This document shows, in pieces, positions 23,780-34,680 of a DNA stretch of 64,000 nucleotides (positions are counted from its first letter, which is position 1; each line of letters starts with the position of its first letter). The DNA is from Narthecium ossifragum (lineage: Eukaryota; Streptophyta; Magnoliopsida; Dioscoreales; Nartheciaceae). The position numbers were made by a program, and so were the translations under genes. The stretch lies in NCBI GenBank assembly GCA_963920575.1, contig OY986975.1, positions 22,227,897 through 22,291,896 on the forward strand. Reading direction: 5' to 3'. Under the pieces are notes generated by a model that had not been told where the DNA came from, did not search any database, and saw nothing but the letters and a program-made list of their open reading frames with translations.

Positions 23780-24326
23780 TAATGATGGCGACGGGGCGGA
23801 TATTGGAATATCCATCCCCGTCCCCGCACTCCTCTGTCCATACCCGCACCGCCCCGTCCCCGCGCGAATAATGGGAATCGCGGACCATAACCGTCCCCGC
23901 GGGTACGCGGATATTACCTGCAACCCACGGTTATCCACAAAACCTAAAAAAACCATTCAATTAGCATTCAGTCTCTAAAATCTAAATCTAAATCCACCAA
24001 ACTATCATCAACATTCAGTCTCTAAAATCTCTAAAATCTAGATCCACCAAACAGTCATCAGCATTTAGTCTCTATTAGAGTATTATTACAAAAATAGACT
24101 CTCTAAAATCCACCAAACCAACATTCAAAAACCAATATTCAGATAGCAGGGCGGGGCGGATAGCGGGGTGGCTATTACCCAATACCATAATCCGTCCCGT
24201 ACCCGCGCGAATTTTAATTTTGTAAACCATACTCGTATCCACGGGTAAAAAATTTATACCATACCCGTCCCCATCGGTGCGGATCGGCTCGATTATCCAG
24301 CGATGCGGTCGATTTTGCCATCTCTA
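23780..24326. mobile_element. hAT-type MITE with 8-bp target duplication
   Basis: 547 bp, flanked by ACCCCCAA (23772-23779) and ACCCCTAA (24327-24334), an 8-bp duplication with one mismatch. Ends read TAATGATGGCGA and, inverted, TAGAGATGGCAA. The subterminal regions are dense in CCGTCCCCGC / GCGGGTACGCGG blocks in both orientations, and the interior repeats ATTCAGTCTCTAAAATC. No transposase, so non-autonomous. Confidence 0.72.
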
Positions 24327-24334
24327 ACCCCTAA

Positions 24335-25070
24335 AGTCGAGATAAAATGCTTAACTAATAAAATAAAAACAAAACAAAAATAACAAAAAAAGAGTTTATA
24401 TATTTAGAATATAATTTAACACATCCCCTTGCACGTGGACTCGAATCAATGAACATAAGTTCTCGTAAGTGAATATTTAATAATTTTGAACAAGTTATTA
24501 ATTGGAATTATAATGATGAAGGGAAACGTTTAAGGACCCAAGAGGACCGCCGTTTCCCAATGCTCCCGCGGAGTAAATAGAGTCCGCTACTCCCGCGACG
24601 CCTGCCTCCCCCGCGCCCTACTCAGGCCGTCGATATTCCCAACACAACCACCCACGGCCCTCCACGTGTCCGGTTCAGCGACACGACACAGCCGCCTACG
24701 GAATCGAATAACCAACCCGTTCCCCGCCCCCCGCACGGTTCCCTTCATCCTAACGGCTCACTCACCGACCAATCCCGGAAAACAATCCCGCACCCACTTC
24801 TGCACCCCTCCAACGTGTAGTCATCTACTAATCCTTCCCGGGGTGTCAAATACGGTGTCATTTTATTCGGGTGCAATTAGCATCATGCAAGCTTACGTAC
24901 CTAATCTAAGGCCTTGAGCTAACGAACACACGCACATGCACATGCACATGTACGACCCACAAAACTTCACCAATAAATCCTTGTTCTTTTCTCTTCTCTC
25001 ATCCCCTCGATCTCCATCCCTCTCTCTCTCTTTCTCTCTCTAGATCTCCTCTTCTTCTAGGGTTCCGGTG
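24335..25070. other. Dof promoter region and leader
   Basis: AT-rich DNA changes at about 24535 to GC-rich sequence leading to the Dof gene. The last 60 bp before the ATG are CT-rich (25020-25060), typical of a plant leader. No certain TATA box was identified. Confidence 0.4.
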
Positions 25071-25973
25071 ATGTTCTCCTCACGAGACAAGATGCTGCCG
25101 TACCACCCCCGGCCGGTGGTGGTGGATCGGCGGTGGAAGCCCAACGTGGAGCTGGCACCCAATTGTCCCAGGTGCGACTCGTCCAACACGAAGTTTTGTT
25201 ACTACAACAACTATAGCCTGGCGCAGCCGCGGTACTTCTGCAAGGGCTGCCGGCGGTACTGGACGAAGGGTGGGTCCCTGAGGAACGTGCCGGTGGGCGG
25301 CGGCTGCCGGAAGAACCGGAGGGGGAAGTCGGTGAGGATGTCGGGCGGCGGTGGCCACGTCTTCACCGGCGGGCGGGACCTCAATTGTCGGCGTGACGCT
25401 CCGGGCTCGATCAGGCCGGACCTCGCGCTCGACGACATGGTCGGCCGGAGCTCGTGCCAGTCCAGCGGCGGCAGCGGATCGATTTCGTCCATCGACGTGT
25501 CGAACTCCGACGGCTCTACCATCGACCTCGGCCTGCTCTATGCCAAGTTCTTGAATCGGTGCCCGGAGCTCGATGGCCAGGGGATCGTTGTGCCGGAGTT
25601 GCCCGGGGACGTCGGTGGGCCAATCAGCTTGCTAGACCACCAAATGCCGATCCAGATGCCGGAAACCCTGATGAGTACTGGAAGTGAGTGTTCTTCATTA
25701 GGAGATCAGCTGATCAACTTCCCCAACGATCCAATTGCCTACGATTCGGCATTGTTTCCGCTGGACGAAGTCTTCGATGATTTCTTAACATCAAACTGCT
25801 CGGTGGTGCCAAGTCTGATGCGGCAGCAGCCGCCACCACCGAAGTATCATGATTTCGACCTCGTCATCGCCGCAGCGGATGCCACGAATCAGCACCAAAA
25901 CCCCGTCATCGTCGATTGGAGTGCCTTCGATCAGTCGAGTTTTGAAGCTTTACACTCTATAGGTTTATATTAA
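25071..25973 (+). CDS. Dof-type zinc-finger transcription factor
   Basis: Intronless, 300 residues from the ATG at 25071. The single C2C2 Dof finger has C32, C35, C57 and C60 (CX2CX21CX2C) with [18 protein letters not shown] and [18 protein letters not shown]. The lead-in [16 protein letters not shown] places it near the Arabidopsis Dof3.5/Dof1.8 type. After the basic stretch (RKNRRGK) the rest is Ser/Gly/Asp-rich, likely the regulatory region, ending [17 protein letters not shown]. Dof factors bind AAAG sites in the nucleus; target genes cannot be read from sequence. High GC in the first half is usual for intronless monocot genes. Confidence 0.95.
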   Translation: MFSSRDKMLPYHPRPVVVDRRWKPNVELAPNCPRCDSSNTKFCYYNNYSLAQPRYFCKGCRRYWTKGGSLRNVPVGGGCRKNRRGKSVRMSGGGGHVFTGGRDLNCRRDAPGSIRPDLALDDMVGRSSCQSSGGSGSISSIDVSNSDGSTIDLGLLYAKFLNRCPELDGQGIVVPELPGDVGGPISLLDHQMPIQMPETLMSTGSECSSLGDQLINFPNDPIAYDSALFPLDEVFDDFLTSNCSVVPSLMRQQPPPPKYHDFDLVIAAADATNQHQNPVIVDWSAFDQSSFEALHSIGLY

Positions 25974-26216
25974 TTGCAATCACTGTGGAGTGCCTTCGAT
26001 CTCTTCTCTTTTAATTTCCCTTGATCTTTTTCTCCAATATCATATATATATTAAAGGTGTACGGATTAACCTTGAAACCTTCTAGCTTCTTGCTTCACAA
26101 TTGAGATATCGATCAATGGTGCGTGTACTGTAAACTTGACAGTCATCTAACAATGGAATACAATAATGCCACAAGCTTCTTACTTAGCATGGCAAGTTCG
26201 CAACTCTCTCTCTCTA

Positions 26217-26217
<1 letters not shown>

Positions 26218-26265
<48 letters not shown>
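26218..26265. repeat. (CT)n microsatellite
   Basis: About 23 uninterrupted CT units downstream of the Dof gene. Confidence 0.95.
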
Positions 26266-26267
<2 letters not shown>

Positions 26268-27827
26268 CAGCTGATGACTGAAAGGTAACTAACTGGGTGT
26301 AGGGGAGAAGCTGATAGTTTAAGTTGAGGGCGACATGCATGCAGTGTGGACCCGTAGAGAGATGGGTGGTGTTTTGAATGGGGCTCACGCCGGACAGTGA
26401 CTGGAATAGTATCGACTGTTCATGTCAGAGAGACGAGGACTGTGCTGCTGAGCTTTGTCTTCCATGAGTCCAAATCAAGTAGCCGGTCTTCCAGTCTTTG
26501 AACCAATGCCAGCATTCTGGGCATATATCGTACGAAGAGTGAGCAGTGGTTTGGACCACAGCAGTACTGTTTGAATAATTTCAAGTAACGTTTTCACCCT
26601 GTACATTAGGGTTCCTTCCTGGCGGTGAAAGTAACATTGGAGAAATGCTAGTTTTACGTATCATGGAAGAACATATATATATCCACGTACAGGCATTGCG
26701 AGCCACTCATCATCTCCTTTTATCGACGGCGGCAGATGAAGAAGACGAAGAAGTCAAGAAGATTAGATCGGATGGTTGGACCGGGGCTACGTGGACAGGC
26801 GACATGAAGCTAGCGATCGAATTAACCCTCATGAGAATGAGAAAGGGGAGCTCCAGGGATCCAACTATATACAACAACTCCAATTGAAGAAGACCCACTC
26901 AAACTCAATTGAGCCTGGGCCTGCCTTAAATTCTACACCCACATGAGCACCCACGTGGAAGATCTCTTCCATTATCTTCACGTAGTAGAGAAAGTGGGTG
27001 GAGGTACCCACATGGATCTCTTCTTCCATTATATTGGGTTTTGGGTTTGTGTGTTTTAATTTAATCTAGCCGGATGTAAACTCTCTTTTAAGGGGGTTTA
27101 AAAGGGGATGTGGTTAACCCATGGTTTTACTGTGCGTGTGCGCCGGTGCTCGTAACGGTAAAGGGTTTGGTGAAAGCTCAAAGAAGTCGCGAGAGATTTC
27201 TTGATAGTTTAGAGAGACGTTCATTCTCTCTAACAAATTAGCCACTGTATTCCATGTACTCACTTTTATAAGTAAATCTTTTCCCCTCTGTCGATTCATG
27301 GTTTTTCCATTCAGTAGTTATCGATTAGAGGTTTTCCATGTAAATCTTTATGTTTCTATTATTTTTCTTCATTTTTGATTTGATTGCCTCTTCTACTATG
27401 ACATCCCCGTCGTAATCTGTCGCATCTCCCACATCGCCCTCACATCCCCCGACATGGTATACCGTAAGGCTATTCATGTGGAAGTACTTGTTGTATTTGT
27501 TTGAATCATAATGTGTTAAATTGTAAATTTATAGACACCTGCATAACTTTTTTTTGCAGTCAAATATATCACATTGCTCTTCTAAGCATTCTGCTCCTAA
27601 TTATCTCTGAGGGTAATTATAAGATGGAAAGATGAATGTTTCACTTCATGATACTAAAGTTCGTCAACTAACAATTGGCAGGGTCGACAAGTCCAATCCA
27701 TCATCCTCTAGATTTACAGAGCCCAAGTCTTCGCAGGCAGGCAATGATCCGAGATTCAGCAAGTACAACATGCATGAATCATGATCGAAAAGAATACTAC
27801 AATACACAAAAAAATAAACTATGGATC
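26266..27827. other. Intergenic up to the gap
   Basis: Frames at 26645-26887 (+) and 26710-26898 (-) overlap and lack known motifs. CCCACGTGGAAGATCTCTTC (26951) and CCCACATGGATCTCTTCTTC (27008) form a loose direct repeat. 26930-27300 has the look of an LTR-type sequence but no TG...CA limits or primer site were found. Confidence 0.35.
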
Positions 27828-28027
27828 NNNNNNNNNNNNNNNNNNNNNNNNNNNNNNNNNNNNNNNNNNNNNNNNNNNNNNNNNNNNNNNNNNNNNNNNN
27901 NNNNNNNNNNNNNNNNNNNNNNNNNNNNNNNNNNNNNNNNNNNNNNNNNNNNNNNNNNNNNNNNNNNNNNNNNNNNNNNNNNNNNNNNNNNNNNNNNNNN
28001 NNNNNNNNNNNNNNNNNNNNNNNNNNN
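27828..28027. other. Assembly gap of 200 N
   Basis: Exactly 200 undetermined bases; a round number suggests a placeholder or scaffold join, so the real length is unknown. The tandem array starts right after it. Confidence 0.97.
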
Positions 28028-28044
28028 AGTCGGAATTGCGAAAT

Positions 28045-28775
28045 TGAAGAAAAAAAAACTGGGAAGTAACTACAAAATATTTGGTAGTTACTTCCTATAA
28101 ATTGTAGTTACTTTTCCATAATTTGTAGTTACTATCTCAGAAAAAGGGTAGAAAAAATGGAAAGTAAATACCAATATTTGTAGTTACTTCCCATAAATTG
28201 TAGCTACTTTTCAAAAAAAATTTGTAATAACTTCTTAGAAAAGTTTTTTATATTTGTTTGTAGTTACTTCTCAGAAAAATTTTGTAGTAACTATTTGTAG
28301 TTACTTCCCAAAAAATTGTAACTACTGGTAGTTACTTCCCAGTTAAATGGGAAGTAACTACATATATTTGTAGTTACTTCCCATAATTGTAGTTACTTGT
28401 TTATAATTTGTAGTTACTATCGCAAAAAAAAGTAGGAAAACTGGGAAGTAACTACCAATATTTGTATTTACTTCCCATAATTGTAGTTACTTTTTCATAA
28501 TTTGTAGTTACTATCCCAGAAAAAAGGTAGGAAAACTGGGAAGTAACTACCAATATTTGTAGTTACTTCCCATAATTGTAGTTACTTTTCCATAATTTGT
28601 AGTTACTATCCAAAAAAAAAGGTAGGAAAACTGGGAAGTAACTACCAATATTTGTAGTTACTTCCCATAATTGTAGTTACTTTTCCATAATTTGTAGTTA
28701 TTATCTCAGAAAAAAAGTAGGAAAACTGGGAAGTAACTACCAATATTTGTAGTTAGTTCCCATAATTGTAGTTAC
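28045..28775. repeat. 95-bp tandem array of hairpin-forming units
   Basis: CTGGGAAGTAACTACCAA recurs at 28441, 28536, 28631 and 28726, a period of 95 bp, with diverged units from 28050. Each unit holds TGGGAAGTAACTAC, about 8 bases, then GTAGTTACTTCCCA, a perfect 14-bp stem, plus further GTAGTTAC copies. Non-coding; probably longer within the adjacent gap. Confidence 0.9.
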
Positions 28776-29236
28776 TATTAATGCCTCCATTAATGCATGC
28801 ATTCAGCCATAAGTGGATGCATACATGCCTTTCCTGTATTGGGATTAGGTGTATATATTCCCAACCACTCCAATTAATGCCAACCACCTAATTCAAAAAC
28901 TATTCATTCATCTCTCATTTAATAAAATACATAAAGGGTATTTTAGAGATAAAAAAAATACAGCTGTCCAAAAAGGGACTAAATGACTTAAAAACTTTCA
29001 AGGAGACTAAATAGCAAGTAACTTCTCCCAAAGAGACTAAACGGTAATTTTCCCTTATATTTATCTCCCCTAGCCAGGTCAGGCAAGAAATTAATGTAGC
29101 TAAATTTACTAATATATAGTCTGGTCTAGTTTCAATGTCGGAATAAAGTACTCAATGTGGTCTAGTTTCAATGTCAAAACTTGGTCCTTACAGAGCAAAG
29201 TGCTCTCTTTTTGTTTAAGCCGAGAGGGTTAATTAG
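28776..29236. other. Intergenic
   Basis: AT-rich; TCTAGTTTCAATGTC occurs twice (about 29125 and 29162). No gene seen. Confidence 0.4.
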
Positions 29237-29255
29237 TGATCTTCATGTTCATGTT

Positions 29256-29608
29256 TTTTTGAGCAATTCAGTCAAGAGACTTGTATGATATTATAGAAGA
29301 TCAGAACTAGTCTGTTACAAGCTTCCAAGCTTACAAACTTCAAAAAAGTACACCACCAACAAAAAGAAACCCCAACCAAATCTTACATCAATAGATATAA
29401 GACCACCAAAACAAGAAGGAACATAAACCAAATTATATCATCAAAAACACAAACTAGAATCTTAGAAATTAAGAGGCCAGTCTCATGTTGTCTCAAATCC
29501 ATGTGCAAAGACCCACAAGCGTGACCAACGGCGACTTGTAGCAAAATCCGTCAGTTTTTCTACTTGACCTTTCAGATCACGATGCACAGATCTAAAGATA
29601 TTTCTACT
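29256..29608 (-). mobile_element. Short retro-insertion (LINE 3' end or SINE) with 19-bp target duplication
   Basis: TGATCTTCATGTTCATGTT (29237-29255) and TGATCTTCATGTTCCTGTT (29609-29627) flank 353 bp with one mismatch. The left end is a short T-run, i.e. an A tail on the minus strand after CTGAATTGCTC. No protein is encoded, so it is a LINE 3' UTR fragment or a SINE. Confidence 0.75.
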
Positions 29609-29627
29609 TGATCTTCATGTTCCTGTT

Positions 29628-30984
29628 GAGGAAAAATATATTTCATAAGAATCCATGATTTAATAAACTCAACTTAATTATAGGTCTCGTCGTAGATATC
29701 TTTATTAGTATTAACGGAGATAGTATAGGTTGCATCCCTACACTAAGATCATTATTTTTGGCTCATCAGTTTTTTTTTTCAGAAAAAACCAACTGAAAAG
29801 AGTGTTTCATTGGCTTCATTTGTAATAGGGGTGTAAAATTACGTGGCATATATATATCCATGACAAATGTCCAAAATTCCAATTTTGGTGTCACATTTCA
29901 ATTGTAACAGCATATATATGAGGAGTATAGTTATGACCTACATAGTTAAAGCATCATAAATAACTAGCTTATGATTCGAATCCCTTCTATGCGGATCTAT
30001 TGTTGCATATGGACTATTGCATACTTTAAAGCTAAACCTAAATTTCTTTAATATAGCTAAATTTCTTTAAAATCATAGGTGCCATCTTAGCCAAAAGTAA
30101 TCATATCATGAGATAGCAGTTTAGGTATATGTGTACTTGTATATGATACGGCCCATAGGCCTTATAACCCGGGCCCATATGGCGCTTGTCTTGGTGATTC
30201 ATGGGCTATGGGATTACAGTCCGATTAATAGCATAGCCTTGTTCTTCGGGTTGGTCGATCCGGTCAATGATATGCAGCTGCCATTGTCACATGAATCGAT
30301 ACAATATCGATTATTATTTTATTTTTTTGAGATGATAGAAAGCTACATATCTGAAAATTCGTATCATGATTTAAAAAAAAACCCAGAAGTACTATAAATT
30401 TCATTCTGCATCAATTTGATATATCTAAGTATATGTCATTGTTTACAACTGTTGAGTTCGTGGCGACTTGATTATTTCAGACTGCTGCCGGGTCGACTGT
30501 ATTGAGATGCGCATAGCTGTACAGGGGATCTGTTGATAGGATAGTTTATGTAATTTCTTACTCTATGTATGAAATCATATATGATACGAGGGTGTATATG
30601 ATCAGGCCGGTCAAAAACGTCTAGCGGGGCTTTATATAGTCATATTCTGAGATGAATCATGTAAAAATATTATATATGTGATGTGCTTTTTGGTGTCTTT
30701 CTTAGGAGCTAGCTCCTAACAACTTGGCTAATGTTAGTAGATATTTTCAAATGATCTAACCATTTGTCTAATCTAATAAGGTATTCTCTCTAATTAATCT
30801 TTTTAAAGTCCTCTTATGTCACCTACTCACCACCTCATATCTCTATCTGCGTGCATGCGATACTAATTTTGTACGCCACTTAGGCTGTCCCCATCCTAAT
30901 TACACCGTCACCACACGGTTTTCAAGCTGTACAAATACCCGGCGCCGGCCTCGTTGACTCACCCGTTTCCTTGAATAGGGGTAT
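29628..30984. other. Intergenic
   Basis: No gene recognised. The 88-codon frame at 30131-30397 has no known motif. AT-rich with short simple repeats. Confidence 0.4.
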
Positions 30985-32130
30985 TAGGCCATAACCCCAC
31001 ATCTAGCACCCTCTTTGTCCAGAGCCCTATACATATTGCTAAAAACCCCACCTTCATTGCTGTCAAATGAATAACCCCAAGACACCTCAAAATGACAATG
31101 ATACCCCTATTTTATTTTAATTTTTTTATTTCAGTATTTTCTCTCTCCTCCCTCTCCTCTCTCCTCCGGCGAGACAGCCCTCACCATCTCCGCCGCCCAC
31201 CCTCCACCGGCGACCACCCCCTTTCCCGGCGCTACCTCCATCTCCACCTGCAGCTGCCGCAGCCACCCCTCACCACCCATCCGTCAACTCCGGTTAACCA
31301 CCTCAACTCCAGCGAGCTCGTCTTCTCCACCTCCGTCCCCTTCCCCACCTCCAGCCAACTCCTCCGGCCAAAGCCAACCACGAGCTCCACGACCTCCTCT
31401 AACCTCGGCCTCACATCCCTCTTGCCCTCACCGTGACCTCCCAGCGCCCCTCTCCCTCACTGAACACCGGTGGTGAGCACCACACTCCGCCAGAGCCCCT
31501 CCTCTCTCAAGACCACCGCCACCACCGGGTTCCGTCGCCTCTGACTATCCCAGGGTCATCATACCCCAGATCCGACCTCTCATCCACCACTGCGTACCCG
31601 ACGCCGCTCCGATCTCTCCTTCTCCATCCCCGGCGAGGACCTCAAGCGCTGTCCTCCTCACGGATCCGGCGCCTGACCTACCCAACTCCGCCATCTCCGG
31701 CCTCCCCAACCTCATCCAACACCAGATCCGATGCCCCTTCGCCCCTACGACTCTTCCTTCTCCATCTTCGGGCCTGATCCCGCGAGATCCGCCGGCCACC
31801 GCCTCCCTGCCTCGCTCGGGGTTGTCTTCCCCGATCAACCACGCTCGTGTGAGATGGTTCAGCCAGGCCGAGTCGCCTGGGCCTGACCCGGTTCCCATCT
31901 GATCCGATTGAGTCTGGACCGGATTGATTCAGTCCACATTGATCCAAGCCTTGATCCAGCCCATCAAGCTCAGTCACATCTCAATCCAATCAGATCCAGA
32001 TCCAGCAATCCAGACTTGAACCCAGATCCGAGCCGAGAGCTAGAGCTGTGAAAATTTGTGATCAAAATACAATTTACGCATCAAAATTACACATAAAATT
32101 TAGAAAATTGACCATCTAAAATTGAAAAAA

Positions 32131-33415
32131 ATGCATTTTCATCTTTTTAACTCTATTTTTCAACTTTTTAAAATCATTTTCATCTTTTTAAAATCATTTT
32201 CATCTTTCGCAATTCATTTTCATCTTTCACAATTCATTTTCATCTTTCTGAATTCATTTTCATCTTTTTAAATTCATTTTCATCTTTGATGCATTTTCAT
32301 GTTTTTACATGCATTTTCATCTTTTTAAATTCATTTTCATCTTTCGCAATTCATTTTCATCTTTCACAATTCATTTTCATCTTTCTTAATTCATTTTCAT
32401 CTTTCACAATTCATTTTCATCTTTTTAAATTCATTTTCATCTTTGATGCATTTTTCATCTTTTTTAAAATCATTTTCATCTTTCTAAATTCATTTTCATC
32501 TTTTTACATGCATTTTTATCTTTTTAAATTCATTTTCATCTTTCGCAATTCATTTTCATCTTTCTTAATTCATTTTCATCTTTCACAATTCATTTTCATC
32601 TTTCATGCATTTTCAACTTTTTAAAATCATTTTCATCTTTTTAAAATCATTTTCATCTTTCGCAATTCATTTTCATCTTTCACAATTCATTTTCATCTTT
32701 CTGAATTCATTTTCATCTTTTTAAATTCATTTTCATCTTTGATGCATTTTCATCTTTTTTAAAATCATTTTCATCTTTCTAAATTCATTTTCATCTTTTT
32801 ACATGCATTTTTATCTTTTTAAAATCATTTTCATCTTTTTACATGCATTTTCATCTTTTTAAATTCATTTTCATCTTTCGCAATTCATTTTCATCTTTCA
32901 CAATTCATTTTCATCTTTCTTAATTCATTTTCATCTTTCACAATTCATTTTCATCTTTTTAAATTCACTTTCATCTTTCATGCATTTTCATCTTTTTTAA
33001 AATCATTTTCATCTTTTTAAATTCATTTTCATCTTTTTACATGCATTTTTATCTTTTTAAATTCATTTCCATCTTTCACAATTCGTTTTCATCTTTCTGA
33101 ATTCATTTTCATCTTTTTAAAATCATTTTCATCTTTCCGAATTTATTTTCATCTTTCAAAATTCATTTTCATCTTTCATACATTTTCATATTTTTAACTC
33201 TATTTTCAACATTTTAAATGTATTTTCTTCTTTGTAACTTTATTTTTATCTTCTTAACTCTATTTTCATCTTTCAAAATTTATTTTCATCTTTGTAAATC
33301 AATTTTCATCTTTTTAAATGTATTTTCATTCTTTTAACTCTATTTTCATCTTTTTAAATTTATTATTATTTTTTAAAATGCATTTTTAGCTTTGATGCAT
33401 TTACATCTTTTTAAC
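32131..33415. repeat. ATTCATTTTCATCTTT minisatellite, about 1.3 kb
   Basis: More than 55 units of about 19-21 bp with core TCATTTTCATCTTT and variable linkers (TAAAT, CGCAAT, CACAAT, TTAAAA, GATGC). The order of linker variants recurs, e.g. TAAAT-CGCAAT-CACAAT-TTAAT-CACAAT at about 32325 and again at about 32865, giving a higher-order structure. The frame at 32286-32624 (Phe/Ile/His-rich) is a repeat artefact. The 3' end grades into diverged units. Confidence 0.92.
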
Positions 33416-34004
33416 TCTTCAAATTACAACTTAATTGGCTAAAAAACTCCTTCAAAAGTTTCTTCAATCACCTCCACTTTCATTCTGTAATTTTCTTTAT
33501 CTTTTTCCATATTTTTCCCTATTTTATACCACTTTTTCCTATTTTCTACCCCTTTTTTCCTATTTTTCCCTGCTTTTTCTCTCTCCTCATCCTCTATACC
33601 TACCCCTGGCTCCCCCTCCACCCAACGCCGCCACTTCCGACGTCTCCAACGCCATCCGGCATCCCGACCCATCTCCCTACGATCTTTTTCGTCTTCTCCA
33701 ACAGCTCCGGCGTCACCCTCACTCCACATTGCCGCCTCCTACCTCCCCGTCCCCATCCCCACCCTCGACGTGCGACTCATCTTCTCCAACAGCTCCGGCG
33801 CCGCCCCCACTCTACACCGCCGCCTCCTTCCTCCACCTAACAGCCTTCCAGCGCCGTCTAGCCCCAGATCCAGTGGTCCCGTCGCCTCACGGACCGTCCT
33901 CCACCATTCCCCCGCGATCCAACACCGGGATCCACCCAAAGTCCATCACCCTCCCAGATCCGGCCAGATTCGCCCTCCTCCGGTGACGCCGCGTCCACCC
34001 AACA

Positions 34005-34460
34005 GCTCCGCTCCGCCTGACAACGCCGTCGACAACTCCTCACGAAGCTTACCCTCCTCTGGTGAGGCCGCGTCCACCCTACAGCTCCTCCTCCTATTGA
34101 ATCCGGCTGCTTCCGCCTCCTTCCCCAGTTCCGTCGTCACCGCGGCCACCCGACAGCTCCGCTCCGCTCCGCCTGACAATGTCGTCGACACCTCCTCACG
34201 AAGCTTACCCTCCTCCGGTGAGGCCGCGACCACCGGACAGCTCCTCCTCCTCTTGAATCTAGCTGCTTCGGCCTCCTTCCCCAGTTCCGTCGTCACCGCA
34301 GCCACCCGATAGCTCCGCTCCGCCTGACAACGCCGTCGACGCCTCCTCACGAAGCTTACCCTCCTCCGGTGAGGCCGCGGCCACCCGACAGCTCCTCCTC
34401 TTGAATCCGGTTGCTTCCGCTTCCCTCCCCAGTTCCGTCGTCACCACGGCCAGCTTTCAC
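34005..34460. repeat. GC-rich tandem repeat, about 150 bp, three units
   Basis: CCGCCTGACAACGCCGTCGAC-like text starts units near 34013, 34169 and 34321 (spacing 156 and 152), each followed by CTCACGAAGCTTACCCTCC, GGTGAGGCCGCG and CCAGTTCCGTCGTCACC. Frames on both strands stay open across the units, but no domain is recognised. Confidence 0.85.
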
Positions 34461-34680
34461 TGGAAACCAACGCCATCCGATCTCCTCCTCCCTCAAGATC
34501 CAGCTACTTCCTCCTCCTTCTCCAACGCCGATCAACATCGCCGTATCCCAACTCCGACGACACTCTACTGCACCGTCCGCCGCCCGTTGCGCCGCCACCA
34601 CCATGCCTAGTATATAGCATTAGCAAATATTTTCTCTAAGCCGGGGTTTTTAGCAAATATCAAGTGGGGTTTTTAGCCTT

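Larger units (their letters stand above)
30985..34680. mobile_element. Composite GC-rich element around a minisatellite
   Basis: Left (about 30985-31050) AGGCCATAACCCCAC and TTGCTAAAAACCCCAC; right, inverted, CCGGGGTTTTTAGCAAAT (34641-34658) and GTGGGGTTTTTAGCC (34664-34678). Between these lie a C-rich/G-poor block (31130-31900), a 1.3-kb minisatellite (32131-33415) and a second GC-rich block (33590-34610). Both blocks have open frames in several registers giving Pro/Ser/Arg-rich products, which I read as compositional. Inverted AAAAACCCCAC ends around GC-rich sequence suggest a large non-autonomous TIR element; the limits are approximate. Confidence 0.42.

Noticed and set aside
26930..27310. 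Possible LTR
   Set aside because: No TG...CA pair, primer-binding site or second LTR was found.
27675..28100. Open frames across the N run
   Set aside because: They exist only because N codons lack stops.
28045..28775. CRISPR-like array
   Set aside because: Repeats are contiguous without unique spacers and the genome is a plant; it is a tandem satellite-like array.
32286..32624. 112-codon Phe/Ile/His-rich frame
   Set aside because: Direct translation of the minisatellite.
33435..34617. Pro/Ser/Arg-rich frames up to 183 codons on both strands
   Set aside because: Simultaneously open frames on both strands in C-rich tandem DNA indicate composition, not coding; no domain seen.
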